DNA of 64,000 bases from Cytophagales bacterium (GTDB lineage: Bacteria; Pseudomonadota; Gammaproteobacteria; Burkholderiales; Burkholderiaceae_C), in assembly GCA_030054145.1 (NCBI GenBank), contig JASGCK010000005.1, forward strand, positions 149,090-213,089, read 5' to 3'. Both the position numbers and the translations under genes were made by a program. The notes under the pieces were generated by a model, which worked only from the letters and a program-made list of their open reading frames with translations, had not been told where the DNA came from and ran no database searches. Below are positions 54,145-62,058 of the stretch, piece by piece. Within the stretch, counting starts at the first letter, position 1; each line of letters starts with the position of its first letter.

Positions 54145-55257
54145 TTAAAGTGTGCGCCGAGCACGTACCGCATCCGACAAAACCTGTAGCGCCAACGTGC
54201 TGTCGTCCCAGCCCAAGCACGCATCGGTGATGCTTTGCCCATACGCCAGCTTGCTCACATCATCTTTGCCAGGTGTGAATTTTTGAGCGCCTGCAACTAA
54301 GTGGCTCTCAATCATCAAACCGAACACTTGCTTGGAGCCGCCAGCCACTTGCGCGGCGATGTCATGCGCCACGGCTAATTGCTTTTCATGCTGTTTTGAG
54401 CTGTTGGCGTGGCTGCAATCAACCATCAGCGTTTGTGGCAGCTTGGCGCGTGCTAAGTCGCTGCAAGCCTCGTCCACACTGGCTTTGTCGTAGTTCGGTG
54501 CTTTGCCGCCGCGCAAAATGACGTGGCAATCGGGGTTGCCATTGGTCTGCACAATCGCGACTTGACCGTTTTTATGAATCGACAAAAAGTGGTGCCCACC
54601 AGCCGAGGCTTGAATCGCATCGGTCGCAATTTTGATGTTGCCATCCGTGCCATTTTTAAAACCAATCGGTGCGGAGATGCCACTCGCCAATTCGCGGTGA
54701 ACTTGCGACTCGGTGGTTCGCGCACCAATCGCACCCCAGCTAATCAAGTCACCAATGTACTGCGGCGAGATCACGTCCAAAAACTCGCTGCCAGCGGGCA
54801 TACCGAGGCGGTTAATTTCAATCAGCAATTGACGCGCGATACGCAGCCCCTCATCGATGCGGCACGACTCGTCTAAGTACGGATCATTAATCAAACCCTT
54901 CCAGCCCACCGTTGTGCGTGGCTTTTCAAAGTACACACGCATCACAATCTCAAGCGTGTCCTTGTATTGCTCGCGCATCGTCATCAACCGCTTGGCGTAA
55001 TCCAGCGCGGCGGCTGGGCTGTGAATTGAGCAAGGTCCAATCACCACCAACAACCGATCATCTTTGCCTTGCATGATGCTGCGAATGGCTTGACGCGTGT
55101 CGGCAATCAACACCTCAACGGGCGTGCCGCTAATCGGGAAAAAGCGAATGAGGTGCTCGGGCGGTGGTAACACGGTAATCTCCTTGATGCGGGTGTCGTC
55201 GGTTTGGCTGGTGCGATCTGGCTGGGAACGATCGGTGAGATAAGCGGTGGTGGTCAT
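54145..55257 (-). CDS. aroG: 3-deoxy-7-phosphoheptulonate synthase (DAHP synthase)
   Basis: First enzyme of aromatic amino-acid synthesis, condensing phosphoenolpyruvate and erythrose 4-phosphate. Class I (AroF/G/H) motifs: LLVVIGPCSIHSPAAALDYA, GSEFLDVISPQYIGDLISWGAIGARTTESQVHRELASG, CHVILRGGKAPNYD and MVDCSHANSSKQH, containing the metal ligands Cys, His and Glu/Asp. At 370 residues the length is normal. It is preceded by an aromatic-rich leader peptide and terminator (55286-55413), so expression is probably controlled by attenuation. Confidence 0.96.
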   Translation of the reverse strand: MTTTAYLTDRSQPDRTSQTDDTRIKEITVLPPPEHLIRFFPISGTPVEVLIADTRQAIRSIMQGKDDRLLVVIGPCSIHSPAAALDYAKRLMTMREQYKDTLEIVMRVYFEKPRTTVGWKGLINDPYLDESCRIDEGLRIARQLLIEINRLGMPAGSEFLDVISPQYIGDLISWGAIGARTTESQVHRELASGISAPIGFKNGTDGNIKIATDAIQASAGGHHFLSIHKNGQVAIVQTNGNPDCHVILRGGKAPNYDKASVDEACSDLARAKLPQTLMVDCSHANSSKQHEKQLAVAHDIAAQVAGGSKQVFGLMIESHLVAGAQKFTPGKDDVSKLAYGQSITDACLGWDDSTLALQVLSDAVRARRTL

Positions 55258-55285
55258 GTCGGTCTTTCGTAAAAATAAAAAGGGA

Positions 55286-55312
55286 ATAAAAAAACCGCCT
55301 TAAGGGGCGGTT
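55286..55312 (-). terminator. Attenuator terminator upstream of aroG
   Basis: Minus strand: AACCGCC-CCTTAA-GGCGGTT followed by a run of T (positions 55292 down to 55286). A rho-independent terminator between the leader peptide (stop at 55339) and the aroG ATG (55257). The stem arms are at 55306-55312 and 55293-55299 on the plus strand. Confidence 0.88.
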
Positions 55313-55338
55313 CGTGTGGGCTTGCTAGATTCATTCGT

Positions 55339-55413
55339 CTACGCAGAAACCTCTCGACCGCCGTAGCGTGAGAAGAACCATGTAAAGTAAAAATAGCTGG
55401 TGAATAGTTTCAT
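55339..55413 (-). CDS. Aromatic-rich leader peptide of aroG
   Basis: 24-codon frame MKLFTSYFYFTWFFSRY followed by G-G-R-E-V-S-A and stop. Nine of its first 17 residues are Phe, Tyr or Trp. It lies directly before a terminator hairpin and the DAHP synthase gene. This is the pattern of ribosome-stalling attenuation: when charged aromatic tRNAs are scarce the ribosome stalls on the Phe/Tyr codons and the terminator does not form. An antiterminator pairing was not mapped by eye. Confidence 0.85.
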   Translation of the reverse strand: MKLFTSYFYFTWFFSRYGGREVSA

Positions 55414-55443
55414 AAGATTTAAATAACGAAGCCCGAATGTACA

Positions 55444-57153
55444 CTAATTTTTTGTACCAATTAGTACCTCACGCTCCACCAGCAAATGCGCCAAGGCTTT
55501 GGCATCGCTCAGGCGCTCCCACGTGACTTCATTTGGCTGCTGCCTACCGCGCAAAACAAGCCTGGTGGCAATGATGTCAAAGCCCTCGTCCTCATCTGGC
55601 TTGACCGCTCGCAAAGGGCGCGTGATAACAGCATAAGGCGCTTGCTGAACCAGCTTGGCGGGCGAGGCCGAGGCCGCCGCCGCAGCATCGTATGGCACGG
55701 GCCGCGAGTGGGGCAGCGCAAATTGAAAGCGCTCAAACTGCGCATTAAAGTTTTGCGGGACAAGCACTTTTAGCTCGTTGACCACTTGCGTCATCCGCGC
55801 ATCAAAACGCCCTAAACCTCGGTCTCGATCAAACGGCGCACTGAGCGCACCCAACAGCGCCAACCAAGCCACGCTGCTGGCAGCAGTGCAAGGAATGCGA
55901 AAACGGGCACTCAAGATGCCCACGGCACACGCTAACAACAAACCGCCAACCGCCACAAAATAGACGAAGGAATAACCCAAACCCACGGGGAACACGGTAT
56001 CTAAACTATGCGCCGCCCAGCCAAGCCCTGCCGCCGCTATCACCATCAAGCACAGCGTGAGCAACCACCAAACGCGGTGAATACGCGGCGCGTACATCGC
56101 CAACAAAATCGCCAGTGCAGGCATCGCAGGAATGATGTACCTAGCTGATCGCTGGCTCGGCAAAGTAAATACCAGCAGCCAGCAAAGAACCCACAGCCAA
56201 AGCATTTTTTCGGCCCTCGCTATGGGCAAGCCCTTGCTGCGTAAGCCTTGCAGCGCGGCGATCAGCAAGCCGATGAGCAGCGGGAACAGCAAACCCGCAT
56301 TAACAAGTGGCGAGAGCCAAAAACCAAGCACGCTGTCCGAACGCGCATCACTGAACTTGGTAGAAAAATTTTCACCCACCACAAACTCTCGCCACACCGC
56401 AGCGGGGTCAGGATCGACCGCAAACCACAGCGCAAACCCCGCCACACCGATTGCCACCGCCAGCGCCGATGGCCACGCGCTTTGCCACAATCTTTGAGCT
56501 GCATTTTTTGATTCACTCATAAGCCATAGCGATGCAAACAACCACAAGCCAACGGGCGCGGCAAGCACAAAAGATTTTGCTAAAAGCGCGGGTATCATGA
56601 GCAAGCCCACTGCGGCGGCAAGCCTTGCGGGATAAGCCTTCCACGCCGGTGATGTGACAACTCCCAGCGCACAAGCGCCAAATAAAAACAAGCTCTCAAT
56701 AGACGAGCTCAGCACAGGACGACCGTAGCGATAGGTTGCAAAAAACCCAAGATAAAACGCGGCCGCAAGCAGCCCAACACCCCAGCGATTTTTGTGCCCC
56801 CCTGCCGCTTCGTGACATCCCCCCGTTCGGGGCGAACGCATACAGAGGGTTAGCCACCCCACCAAACCCGCCGTCAGCAGCGTCTCCAGCACATAAGGCA
56901 GGCGAAGCGTCCATAAATGCCAGCCCCAACTGCCTGCCGCCATCGCCTGCCAAAATAACAGTGGCGGCTTGGTGTTGCGCATATGTTCCAGCTCGGATTG
57001 CAGCGGCAACCAATGCCCAGACTCCGCCGTCATGCGCGCAATATGCAGATAGACCATTTCATCGCCATTGGTTGGCGCGTAACTGCTGCCAAGATTGAGC
57101 AAATAAGCAAGCGCCAGCAAGAGCGCCGCCGCTGCAAAGGCCAGCCTTTTCAC
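55444..57153 (-). CDS. ArnT/GT39-like membrane glycosyltransferase
   Basis: 569-residue polytopic protein with about 11-12 membrane helices. The N-terminal motif GSSYAPTNGDEMVYLHIARMTAESGHWLPLQ contains the acidic residue of GT-C enzymes, and PPLLFWQAM follows. It resembles ArnT or dolichol-phosphate-mannosyltransferase-type enzymes that transfer a sugar from undecaprenyl phosphate to lipid A or other acceptors in the periplasm. A C-terminal soluble domain follows the helices. It is in an operon with a GtrA gene (start overlap of four bases), which could flip the lipid-linked sugar. A palindrome copy lies at 56620-56640. Confidence 0.82.
   Translation of the reverse strand: MKRLAFAAAALLLALAYLLNLGSSYAPTNGDEMVYLHIARMTAESGHWLPLQSELEHMRNTKPPLLFWQAMAAGSWGWHLWTLRLPYVLETLLTAGLVGWLTLCMRSPRTGGCHEAAGGHKNRWGVGLLAAAFYLGFFATYRYGRPVLSSSIESLFLFGACALGVVTSPAWKAYPARLAAAVGLLMIPALLAKSFVLAAPVGLWLFASLWLMSESKNAAQRLWQSAWPSALAVAIGVAGFALWFAVDPDPAAVWREFVVGENFSTKFSDARSDSVLGFWLSPLVNAGLLFPLLIGLLIAALQGLRSKGLPIARAEKMLWLWVLCWLLVFTLPSQRSARYIIPAMPALAILLAMYAPRIHRVWWLLTLCLMVIAAAGLGWAAHSLDTVFPVGLGYSFVYFVAVGGLLLACAVGILSARFRIPCTAASSVAWLALLGALSAPFDRDRGLGRFDARMTQVVNELKVLVPQNFNAQFERFQFALPHSRPVPYDAAAAASASPAKLVQQAPYAVITRPLRAVKPDEDEGFDIIATRLVLRGRQQPNEVTWERLSDAKALAHLLVEREVLIGTKN
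56620..56640. repeat. Intragenic palindrome copy (GT39-like gene)
   Basis: 19 of 21 positions match the recurring palindrome (AGCCTTGCGGGATAAGCCT). A related fragment lies near 56226-56250 in the same gene. Confidence 0.55.
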
Positions 57154-57602
57154 TCGATCACTTTCCTAAATGTGACGCGGTCGTTAATCACAAAATTGAC
57201 CACGCTGGCGACGCCAATCGCAATCAAATTGGCCACGCCGTAATGCAGCGAAAACCCCGCATCGCTTGCCAAATAACGCGTGAGCACATATTGCAAGGAG
57301 CTACCGATCAAGGTGGCGGCTACATATTTAGCGTATTGCAAAGCCACGCCTGCGGTCTCCACCGCGCGGCGCTCACGCCATGTCCACAAACGATTCCAAA
57401 AGAAGTTGTAAGTAGTTGCCAGCGCAATGGCCAGCGGCAACGCATAGCTCAGCCGCACGTCTTTGGCGATGCTGGTAAACAACCACTCCATGCCCGCGTA
57501 GAGCACCGCTTGATTGACAAAAATGCCCGAGCCGCCCACCACCCCAAAACGCGCAAAGCGCCACGCGAGGCGCTTAAGCCGTTGCACAAGCGATTGCGCC
57601 AT
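57150..57602 (-). CDS. GtrA-family membrane protein
   Basis: About 150 residues with four hydrophobic helices. The motif RFARFGVVGGSGIFVNQAVLYAGMEW is typical of GtrA, and FFWNRLWTWRERRA carries the N-R-x-W-T-W signature. Members move undecaprenyl-phosphate-linked sugars across the membrane. I chose ATG 57602; it overlaps the upstream glycosyltransferase stop (TGATG). The gene order GT9-GtrA-GT39 suggests a surface-glycan modification set. Confidence 0.88.
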   Translation of the reverse strand: MAQSLVQRLKRLAWRFARFGVVGGSGIFVNQAVLYAGMEWLFTSIAKDVRLSYALPLAIALATTYNFFWNRLWTWRERRAVETAGVALQYAKYVAATLIGSSLQYVLTRYLASDAGFSLHYGVANLIAIGVASVVNFVINDRVTFRKVIE

Positions 57603-58849
57603 CAAGCCGCCAGTCCCAGCATACGACTGGCGTACAGCAGCACTGGCTCTGGCGTGATTTCCTTCAAGCACACGTTGTCGCCATCACAGCTACTGGTGCG
57701 GTGGTTATACGCCGTCAAGCACGGCGAACAAGGCACTCCCGCAACCAGCGCAAGCGCCTCGCCGCCAAGACTAGAGGCAAGCGGCGCGTACAGCACAGGC
57801 GTTTCAGGGCCAAAAAACATGATGGTGTTAATTGGCGTGAGCGCGGCAAAATGCCCAGGTCCGCCATCATTTGTAATGAGCAGCTTCGCATGAAAAAACA
57901 GCACCAACAGCTCGCGAATATTTCGGGTGTAGCCCGTAAGGTCAAGCGCCGCGTCATGATTGATCTGCTGAACCAACCTTTGCGCCAGCGGTTTATCCAC
58001 GGGCAATCCAATGAAGCCTATCGCGCAGCCCTTATCCAGCAAGGCTTTGGCGGTTACTGCAAAATAGCTTTCGGGCCAAGCGCGAATCGGCAAGATACCC
58101 CCCCCAGGGTAGAGCAACACCAGCGGTTTGTCGCCTAATTGAGGGAAGTCTTCCTTGAGTTGCGCGACTGCACGCTCCAGCTCACCTGCGCGCAAAGCCA
58201 ATGGCTGCAAGGCATCAAAGCGAGCATCATTGGCAAACACGAGGCTTGGTTGCTTGCTGCGCGGCAGGGCGATTAGCGGCTTTTCCAGCGCCCGCGCCAA
58301 AGCAATGAACTGATCTTTGATCGCCCGATACGGGTTGTAAGGCACCGCGCAATTGATAAAGTTGCCCCGGTAAAGCCCCTCTTGCGTATGCGACGTAAAG
58401 CCCGCCAAACGGCGTGCGCCACTCAAATAAGCAAGGCACGCGCTAATGCGGGCGAAGAGCTCGCAGTCAATCACCGCGTCCACGCCTGCACGGCGCAAAT
58501 CACGAATGACGCGGTAGAGGCTGCTGACTAATTTAAACAACGAGGTGTCATCGATGGCGTGCATATGCTCAGGTTTTGCAAAGCCGAGCAAGCTCACTAT
58601 TTCTTGGTTTTTACCGAGCTGCACCACGTGCAAATCAGCAGCGGGATACCGCTCTTTCAAGTAACCAATCATGGGCTGCGCCAGCACCATCGAGCCCATT
58701 TCTGAGAGCATCAAAATTGCAATCGCGCGGGGCTTGAAGGACTCCGCCTCGGTCGTTTCACGCGGGCGAAGGCTATGCACCAGCGACAAGGCGGCGCAGA
58801 GCATTTGTCCTGCGTAGCGGTCAACCAGTCGTTGCGTATCTATTTTCAT
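57602..58849 (-). CDS. Glycosyltransferase family 9 (heptosyltransferase-like)
   Basis: About 415 residues. N-terminal AIAILMLSEMGSMVLAQPMIGYLKERYPAADLHVV resembles the ADP-heptose transferase Rossmann start. The C-terminal half has PLVLLYPGGGILPIRAWPESYFAVTAKALLDKG and the nucleotide-sugar site AKLLITNDGGPGHFAALTPINTIMFFGPETPVLYAPL. A cysteine-rich end (CSPCLTAYNHRTSSCDGDNVCL) is typical of this subgroup. I chose ATG 58849 (MKIDTQRL). A palindrome copy is at 58027-58047. Confidence 0.88.
   Translation of the reverse strand: MKIDTQRLVDRYAGQMLCAALSLVHSLRPRETTEAESFKPRAIAILMLSEMGSMVLAQPMIGYLKERYPAADLHVVQLGKNQEIVSLLGFAKPEHMHAIDDTSLFKLVSSLYRVIRDLRRAGVDAVIDCELFARISACLAYLSGARRLAGFTSHTQEGLYRGNFINCAVPYNPYRAIKDQFIALARALEKPLIALPRSKQPSLVFANDARFDALQPLALRAGELERAVAQLKEDFPQLGDKPLVLLYPGGGILPIRAWPESYFAVTAKALLDKGCAIGFIGLPVDKPLAQRLVQQINHDAALDLTGYTRNIRELLVLFFHAKLLITNDGGPGHFAALTPINTIMFFGPETPVLYAPLASSLGGEALALVAGVPCSPCLTAYNHRTSSCDGDNVCLKEITPEPVLLYASRMLGLAA
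58027..58047. repeat. Intragenic palindrome copy (GT9 gene)
   Basis: Reverse-oriented copy of the recurring palindrome (CCTTATCCAGCAAGGCTT exact in its inner and right part). It encodes K-A-L-L-D-K-G on the minus strand. Confidence 0.6.
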
Positions 58850-59150
58850 TTTTGCTTTTGTTTTTGTTTTTAAATTTTTTCCATGCCCAAAGCGCACAGC
58901 TCGTCAATAACATCGGCGACAACACCACATCAAAACCATTTCGAGTTGGATAAAGCATCAGCCACAAGCAGCACAGAGTAAGGAGCATCATACCCAACCA
59001 TGTACGCTTTGCTTGGTAGAGCCAAGCACCCGCCACTATTGCTGCCAGCGCAAACCCAAGCGGCTCGCGCCCAAAGCCATACAAATTAAGCGTTAGCCCC
59101 GTAAAAAGATCGGCAAATAGCGCCAAAGCAATCACCCACAAAAGCTTCAT
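58821..59150 (-). CDS. Small hydrophobic membrane protein
   Basis: 109 residues with about four hydrophobic segments (MKLLWVIALALFADLFTG..., LGFALAAIVAGAWLY, WLGMMLLTLCCLWLMLYP, VVLSPMLLTSCALWAW) and a Lys/Asn-rich cytoplasmic tail (KKFKNKNKSKNENR). Family not recognised. It overlaps the sialidase-like gene (ATGA) and the GT9 gene by 29 bases, so it belongs to the same transcription unit. Confidence 0.7.
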   Translation of the reverse strand: MKLLWVIALALFADLFTGLTLNLYGFGREPLGFALAAIVAGAWLYQAKRTWLGMMLLTLCCLWLMLYPTRNGFDVVLSPMLLTSCALWAWKKFKNKNKSKNENRYATTG

Positions 59151-60376
59151 GGCGCGGCCTCCAACACCACAACACGATGCCGAATAAACCGCTTTTGGTA
59201 GGTGTAAGTCACGTGCAATTGCGACCCAATGACGACCGCGCTGGGGTACGAATATTCGTTAAACCGCACGCCATCCAATCGCTCAGGTTCGTATTCCAGC
59301 GTTGCCAATTTTTTCCAATGGTGCAGGCCGTCCTGCGAGCCGTCGATTACCAGCCGATGCCGCCCCGAGGTTTGCGGGTTATGAATAAGCAGCGTGCGCC
59401 CAGTTGCACCGTCGCCTTTGCCCACACGCAGCGCAACTGCCGACGCATCGGGGTTGATGACCGCATCGGCATCCTGCACGTCCGACCAACTTTTACCGCC
59501 ATCGATCGTTTGCACAAAGCGCAGCCGCTGCTTATCCGAGCCATCGCGCAAATAAGCAATCGCATGGCTTTGAGAGATCGGCACAACAGACGGTTGCAGC
59601 GAAGCAAGATTACCCGCCATGCGCGTGACGGCATCGCGCGACTGAACCAGCTCGCCATTGGCATCCAAACGAATGGCGAGTGGATATTTGATGCCCACTT
59701 CAAAATAAGCAGGTAGCAACACGCCGCCGTCCTGAGTCGGCACAGGCGCACCGCGCACCAAAACGCTCAAATTAAAAAATGGCGAGAGTTGCAAAAAACC
59801 TTGCGGCTTAAAAGGCAGCACTTCGCTCTGCCCAGCTCGAACAGCGGTTGTTGATGGCGGCTGTTGCACGAGGTGCAAAATCCGCGACGCAGACCAACCG
59901 CCCAGCCCCGTCGCAACAACATACAAATGCGTGCGGCCTTGCGTGTCCGTCCACGCCACAGGATTACCGAGGCGGCGAATCCAGCCCCCCAGACCCAACT
60001 CGCGAAACGCCGTGTGCCGATTCACAACAACCACGGGGTTTGTCCATGCTTGATTGGCAAATTCACTCATCACGATTTCAACATCCGGACCGCTTTCGCG
60101 CGAACCTGCAAACCAAAAGACGCGGAGTCGATCTCGCCCATCGCTTTTATCAGCCAGTAAAAACGAGGCGTGGGCAGCGGGTGCGCCATCTAACATGGGG
60201 ATGTCGTAACGGGCAACTTCGCGCAGAGCCATATTGGGCAAAGCTTGCGAGGCGGCAGGTAGAAAAAAACCTTTTTCATCTGGCGTATTTGCTTCCAACC
60301 CACTATGCCTCCAAACACCCAGTCCTAGCACGCCAAGCGCCAGCGTTATGAAGCAAACCCGCCGCATCCTCCCCAT
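59147..60376 (-). CDS. Exported sialidase-like (BNR-fold) protein
   Basis: 409 residues with an N-terminal signal or anchor (RVCFITLALGVLGLGVW). The body resembles COG4692-type predicted neuraminidases: RVFWFAGSRESGPDVEIVMSEF, IRRLGNPVAWTDTQGRTHLYVVATGLGGWSASRILHL, and RFVQTIDGGKSWSDVQD (an Asp-box-like S/T-x-D-x-G-x-x-W element), with FNEYSYPSAVVIGSQLHVTYTYQKR near the end. The glycan substrate is unknown. It forms an operon with the membrane protein and glycosyltransferases downstream. Confidence 0.78.
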   Translation of the reverse strand: MGRMRRVCFITLALGVLGLGVWRHSGLEANTPDEKGFFLPAASQALPNMALREVARYDIPMLDGAPAAHASFLLADKSDGRDRLRVFWFAGSRESGPDVEIVMSEFANQAWTNPVVVVNRHTAFRELGLGGWIRRLGNPVAWTDTQGRTHLYVVATGLGGWSASRILHLVQQPPSTTAVRAGQSEVLPFKPQGFLQLSPFFNLSVLVRGAPVPTQDGGVLLPAYFEVGIKYPLAIRLDANGELVQSRDAVTRMAGNLASLQPSVVPISQSHAIAYLRDGSDKQRLRFVQTIDGGKSWSDVQDADAVINPDASAVALRVGKGDGATGRTLLIHNPQTSGRHRLVIDGSQDGLHHWKKLATLEYEPERLDGVRFNEYSYPSAVVIGSQLHVTYTYQKRFIRHRVVVLEAAP

Positions 60377-60379
60377 ACC

Positions 60380-61861
60380 CTAAGCCGTCCCGCCCACGGT
60401 CATACCCTCAATGCGCAGCGTCGGTTGCCCCACGCCCACGGGCACGCTTTGGCCTTCTTTGCCGCACACGCCCACGCCCGTGTCTAAGCGCATATCGTTG
60501 CCAATCATGGTGATTTTTTTCAGCGACTCAGGGCCCGAGCCAATAATGGTCGCGCCTTTCACGGGATACTGAATTTTGCCGTTCTCCACCCAAAACGCCT
60601 CGCTGGCAGAGAACACGTATTTGCCCGACGTGATGTCCACTTGCCCGCCGCCAAAGTTAGTGGCGTAGAGGCCGCGCTTGAGACTCTTGACGATTTCCGC
60701 AGGATCTTTATCCCCGCCCAGCATATAGGTGTTGGTCATGCGCGGCATGGGCACGTGGGCATAGCTCTCACGTCGCCCGTTGCCTGTGGGCTTAACGCCC
60801 ATGAGCCTTGCGTTCAAATTGTCTTGGATATAACCACGCAAAATGCCGTCTTCGATCAGCACATTCTTTTGTGTGCGGTTGCCTTCGTCGTCGATGTTGA
60901 GCGAGCCACGGCGGTCTCTGATCGTGCCATCGTCCAGCACCGTCACGCCCTTAGCCGCCACGCGCTTGCCAATCATGCCCGCAAAAGCGCTAGAGCCCTT
61001 GCGGTTGAAATCGCCCTCCAGCCCATGTCCCACAGCTTCGTGCAAGAGTACGCCTGGCCAACCAGGCCCAAGCACCACGGTCATCTCGCCAGCAGGGGCA
61101 GGGCGCGCCTCTAGGTTCATGAGCGCAGCATTCACCGCACTCGTCACATATTGCTCGATGATCGCGTCGTCAAAATAGCCAAGACCAAAGCGTCCACCGC
61201 CGCCGCCCGTACCCGTCTCGCGCCGCAGCTTGCCCGCAATGGTTTGCTCCGCAATCACCGTGACGGACAGGCGCACCAGCGGGCGCACATCACTACTCCT
61301 TTGCCCGTTAGAGCGGGCGATGTAAATGATTTCGTGCTCGGCGGCAATGCCCGCCATCACTTGCTTAATGCGCGGGTCTTTGCTACGAGCGAGCTTTTCG
61401 ACCCTCTCCAACAGCGCCACTTTTTCAGCGCTACCTTGCGACGCAATCGGATCGTCCATTCCGTAAAGCTTGCGCGGCAACAACAGCTTGGAAGCCTTGC
61501 TGGACAAGGCTTTGCCAACCTTCGCCCGTCCATTTTTGCCCTGCGCCCCAATCGCCCGCACCACGCTAGCGGCATCCATCAGCGAAGCCATTGAGATGTC
61601 ATCCGAATAAGCAAACGCCGTTTTTTCGCCGCTCACCGCACGAACGCCCACCCCTTGGTCAATCGAAAAATTGCCCGTCTTCACAATGCCCTCCTCCAAA
61701 CTCCAGCCCTCCGAGCGCGTGGTTTGAAAGTACAAATCCGCATCATCCACCGCGCCCAGCTGGATGTGCGAGAGAACATTGTTGATAGCAGAGTCGGACA
61801 GTCCGAAAGGCTCAAGCAGCGCGGCGCGTGCGAATTGAATGTGTGAGGTCATGTTTTGCAT
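60380..61861 (-). CDS. tldD: Metalloprotease TldD
   Basis: Zinc-dependent subunit of the TldD/TldE protease that matures peptides such as microcin B17 and degrades CcdA. The metal motif HEAVGHGLEGD (H-E-x-x-x-H) lies in the centre after VVLGPGWPGVLLHEAV. The N-terminal half has DADLYFQTTRSEGWSLEEGIVKTGNFSIDQGVGVRAVSGEKTAFAYSDDIS. At 493 residues the length is normal. ATG 61861 or 61852 may be the start. A palindrome copy lies at 61492-61512, encoding A-L-S-S-K-A-S. Confidence 0.95.
   Translation of the reverse strand: MQNMTSHIQFARAALLEPFGLSDSAINNVLSHIQLGAVDDADLYFQTTRSEGWSLEEGIVKTGNFSIDQGVGVRAVSGEKTAFAYSDDISMASLMDAASVVRAIGAQGKNGRAKVGKALSSKASKLLLPRKLYGMDDPIASQGSAEKVALLERVEKLARSKDPRIKQVMAGIAAEHEIIYIARSNGQRSSDVRPLVRLSVTVIAEQTIAGKLRRETGTGGGGGRFGLGYFDDAIIEQYVTSAVNAALMNLEARPAPAGEMTVVLGPGWPGVLLHEAVGHGLEGDFNRKGSSAFAGMIGKRVAAKGVTVLDDGTIRDRRGSLNIDDEGNRTQKNVLIEDGILRGYIQDNLNARLMGVKPTGNGRRESYAHVPMPRMTNTYMLGGDKDPAEIVKSLKRGLYATNFGGGQVDITSGKYVFSASEAFWVENGKIQYPVKGATIIGSGPESLKKITMIGNDMRLDTGVGVCGKEGQSVPVGVGQPTLRIEGMTVGGTA
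61492..61512. repeat. Intragenic palindrome copy (tldD)
   Basis: 20 of 21 positions match the recurring palindrome (AGCCTTGCTGGACAAGGCT). In-frame in the N-terminal part of TldD. Confidence 0.65.
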
Positions 61862-61887
61862 TTTCTATGTTTTCTATTTTTATTGAT

Positions 61888-61974
61888 TTAACCTTTGCGC
61901 CAATTCTCCACCACCAACCCCTCAACCCGCGCAAACCCGCGCATGTTGTCGCCCACCAACGCGAGGACGCGCAT
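61888..61974 (-). pseudogene. C-terminal remnant of a VapC-type PIN toxin
   Basis: Minus strand reads MRVLALVGDNMRGFARVEGLV, then V-E-N-W-R-K-G and stop. It matches the end of VapC toxins (the A-x-L-V-T-x-N-x-R-x-F-x-R-V-x-G-L-x-V-E-N-W motif). The rest of the toxin is missing upstream, where sequence shared with the second Rpn fragment begins, so the element probably replaced the 5' part. Confidence 0.65.
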
Positions 61975-62058
61975 GGCGCAGTGCCCTGCAAGCCACATCA
62001 CTAGGGGCTTACAGGCAGGCATGGCTGGCAAGGCAATACCCATATGGCCTACAGCCGC

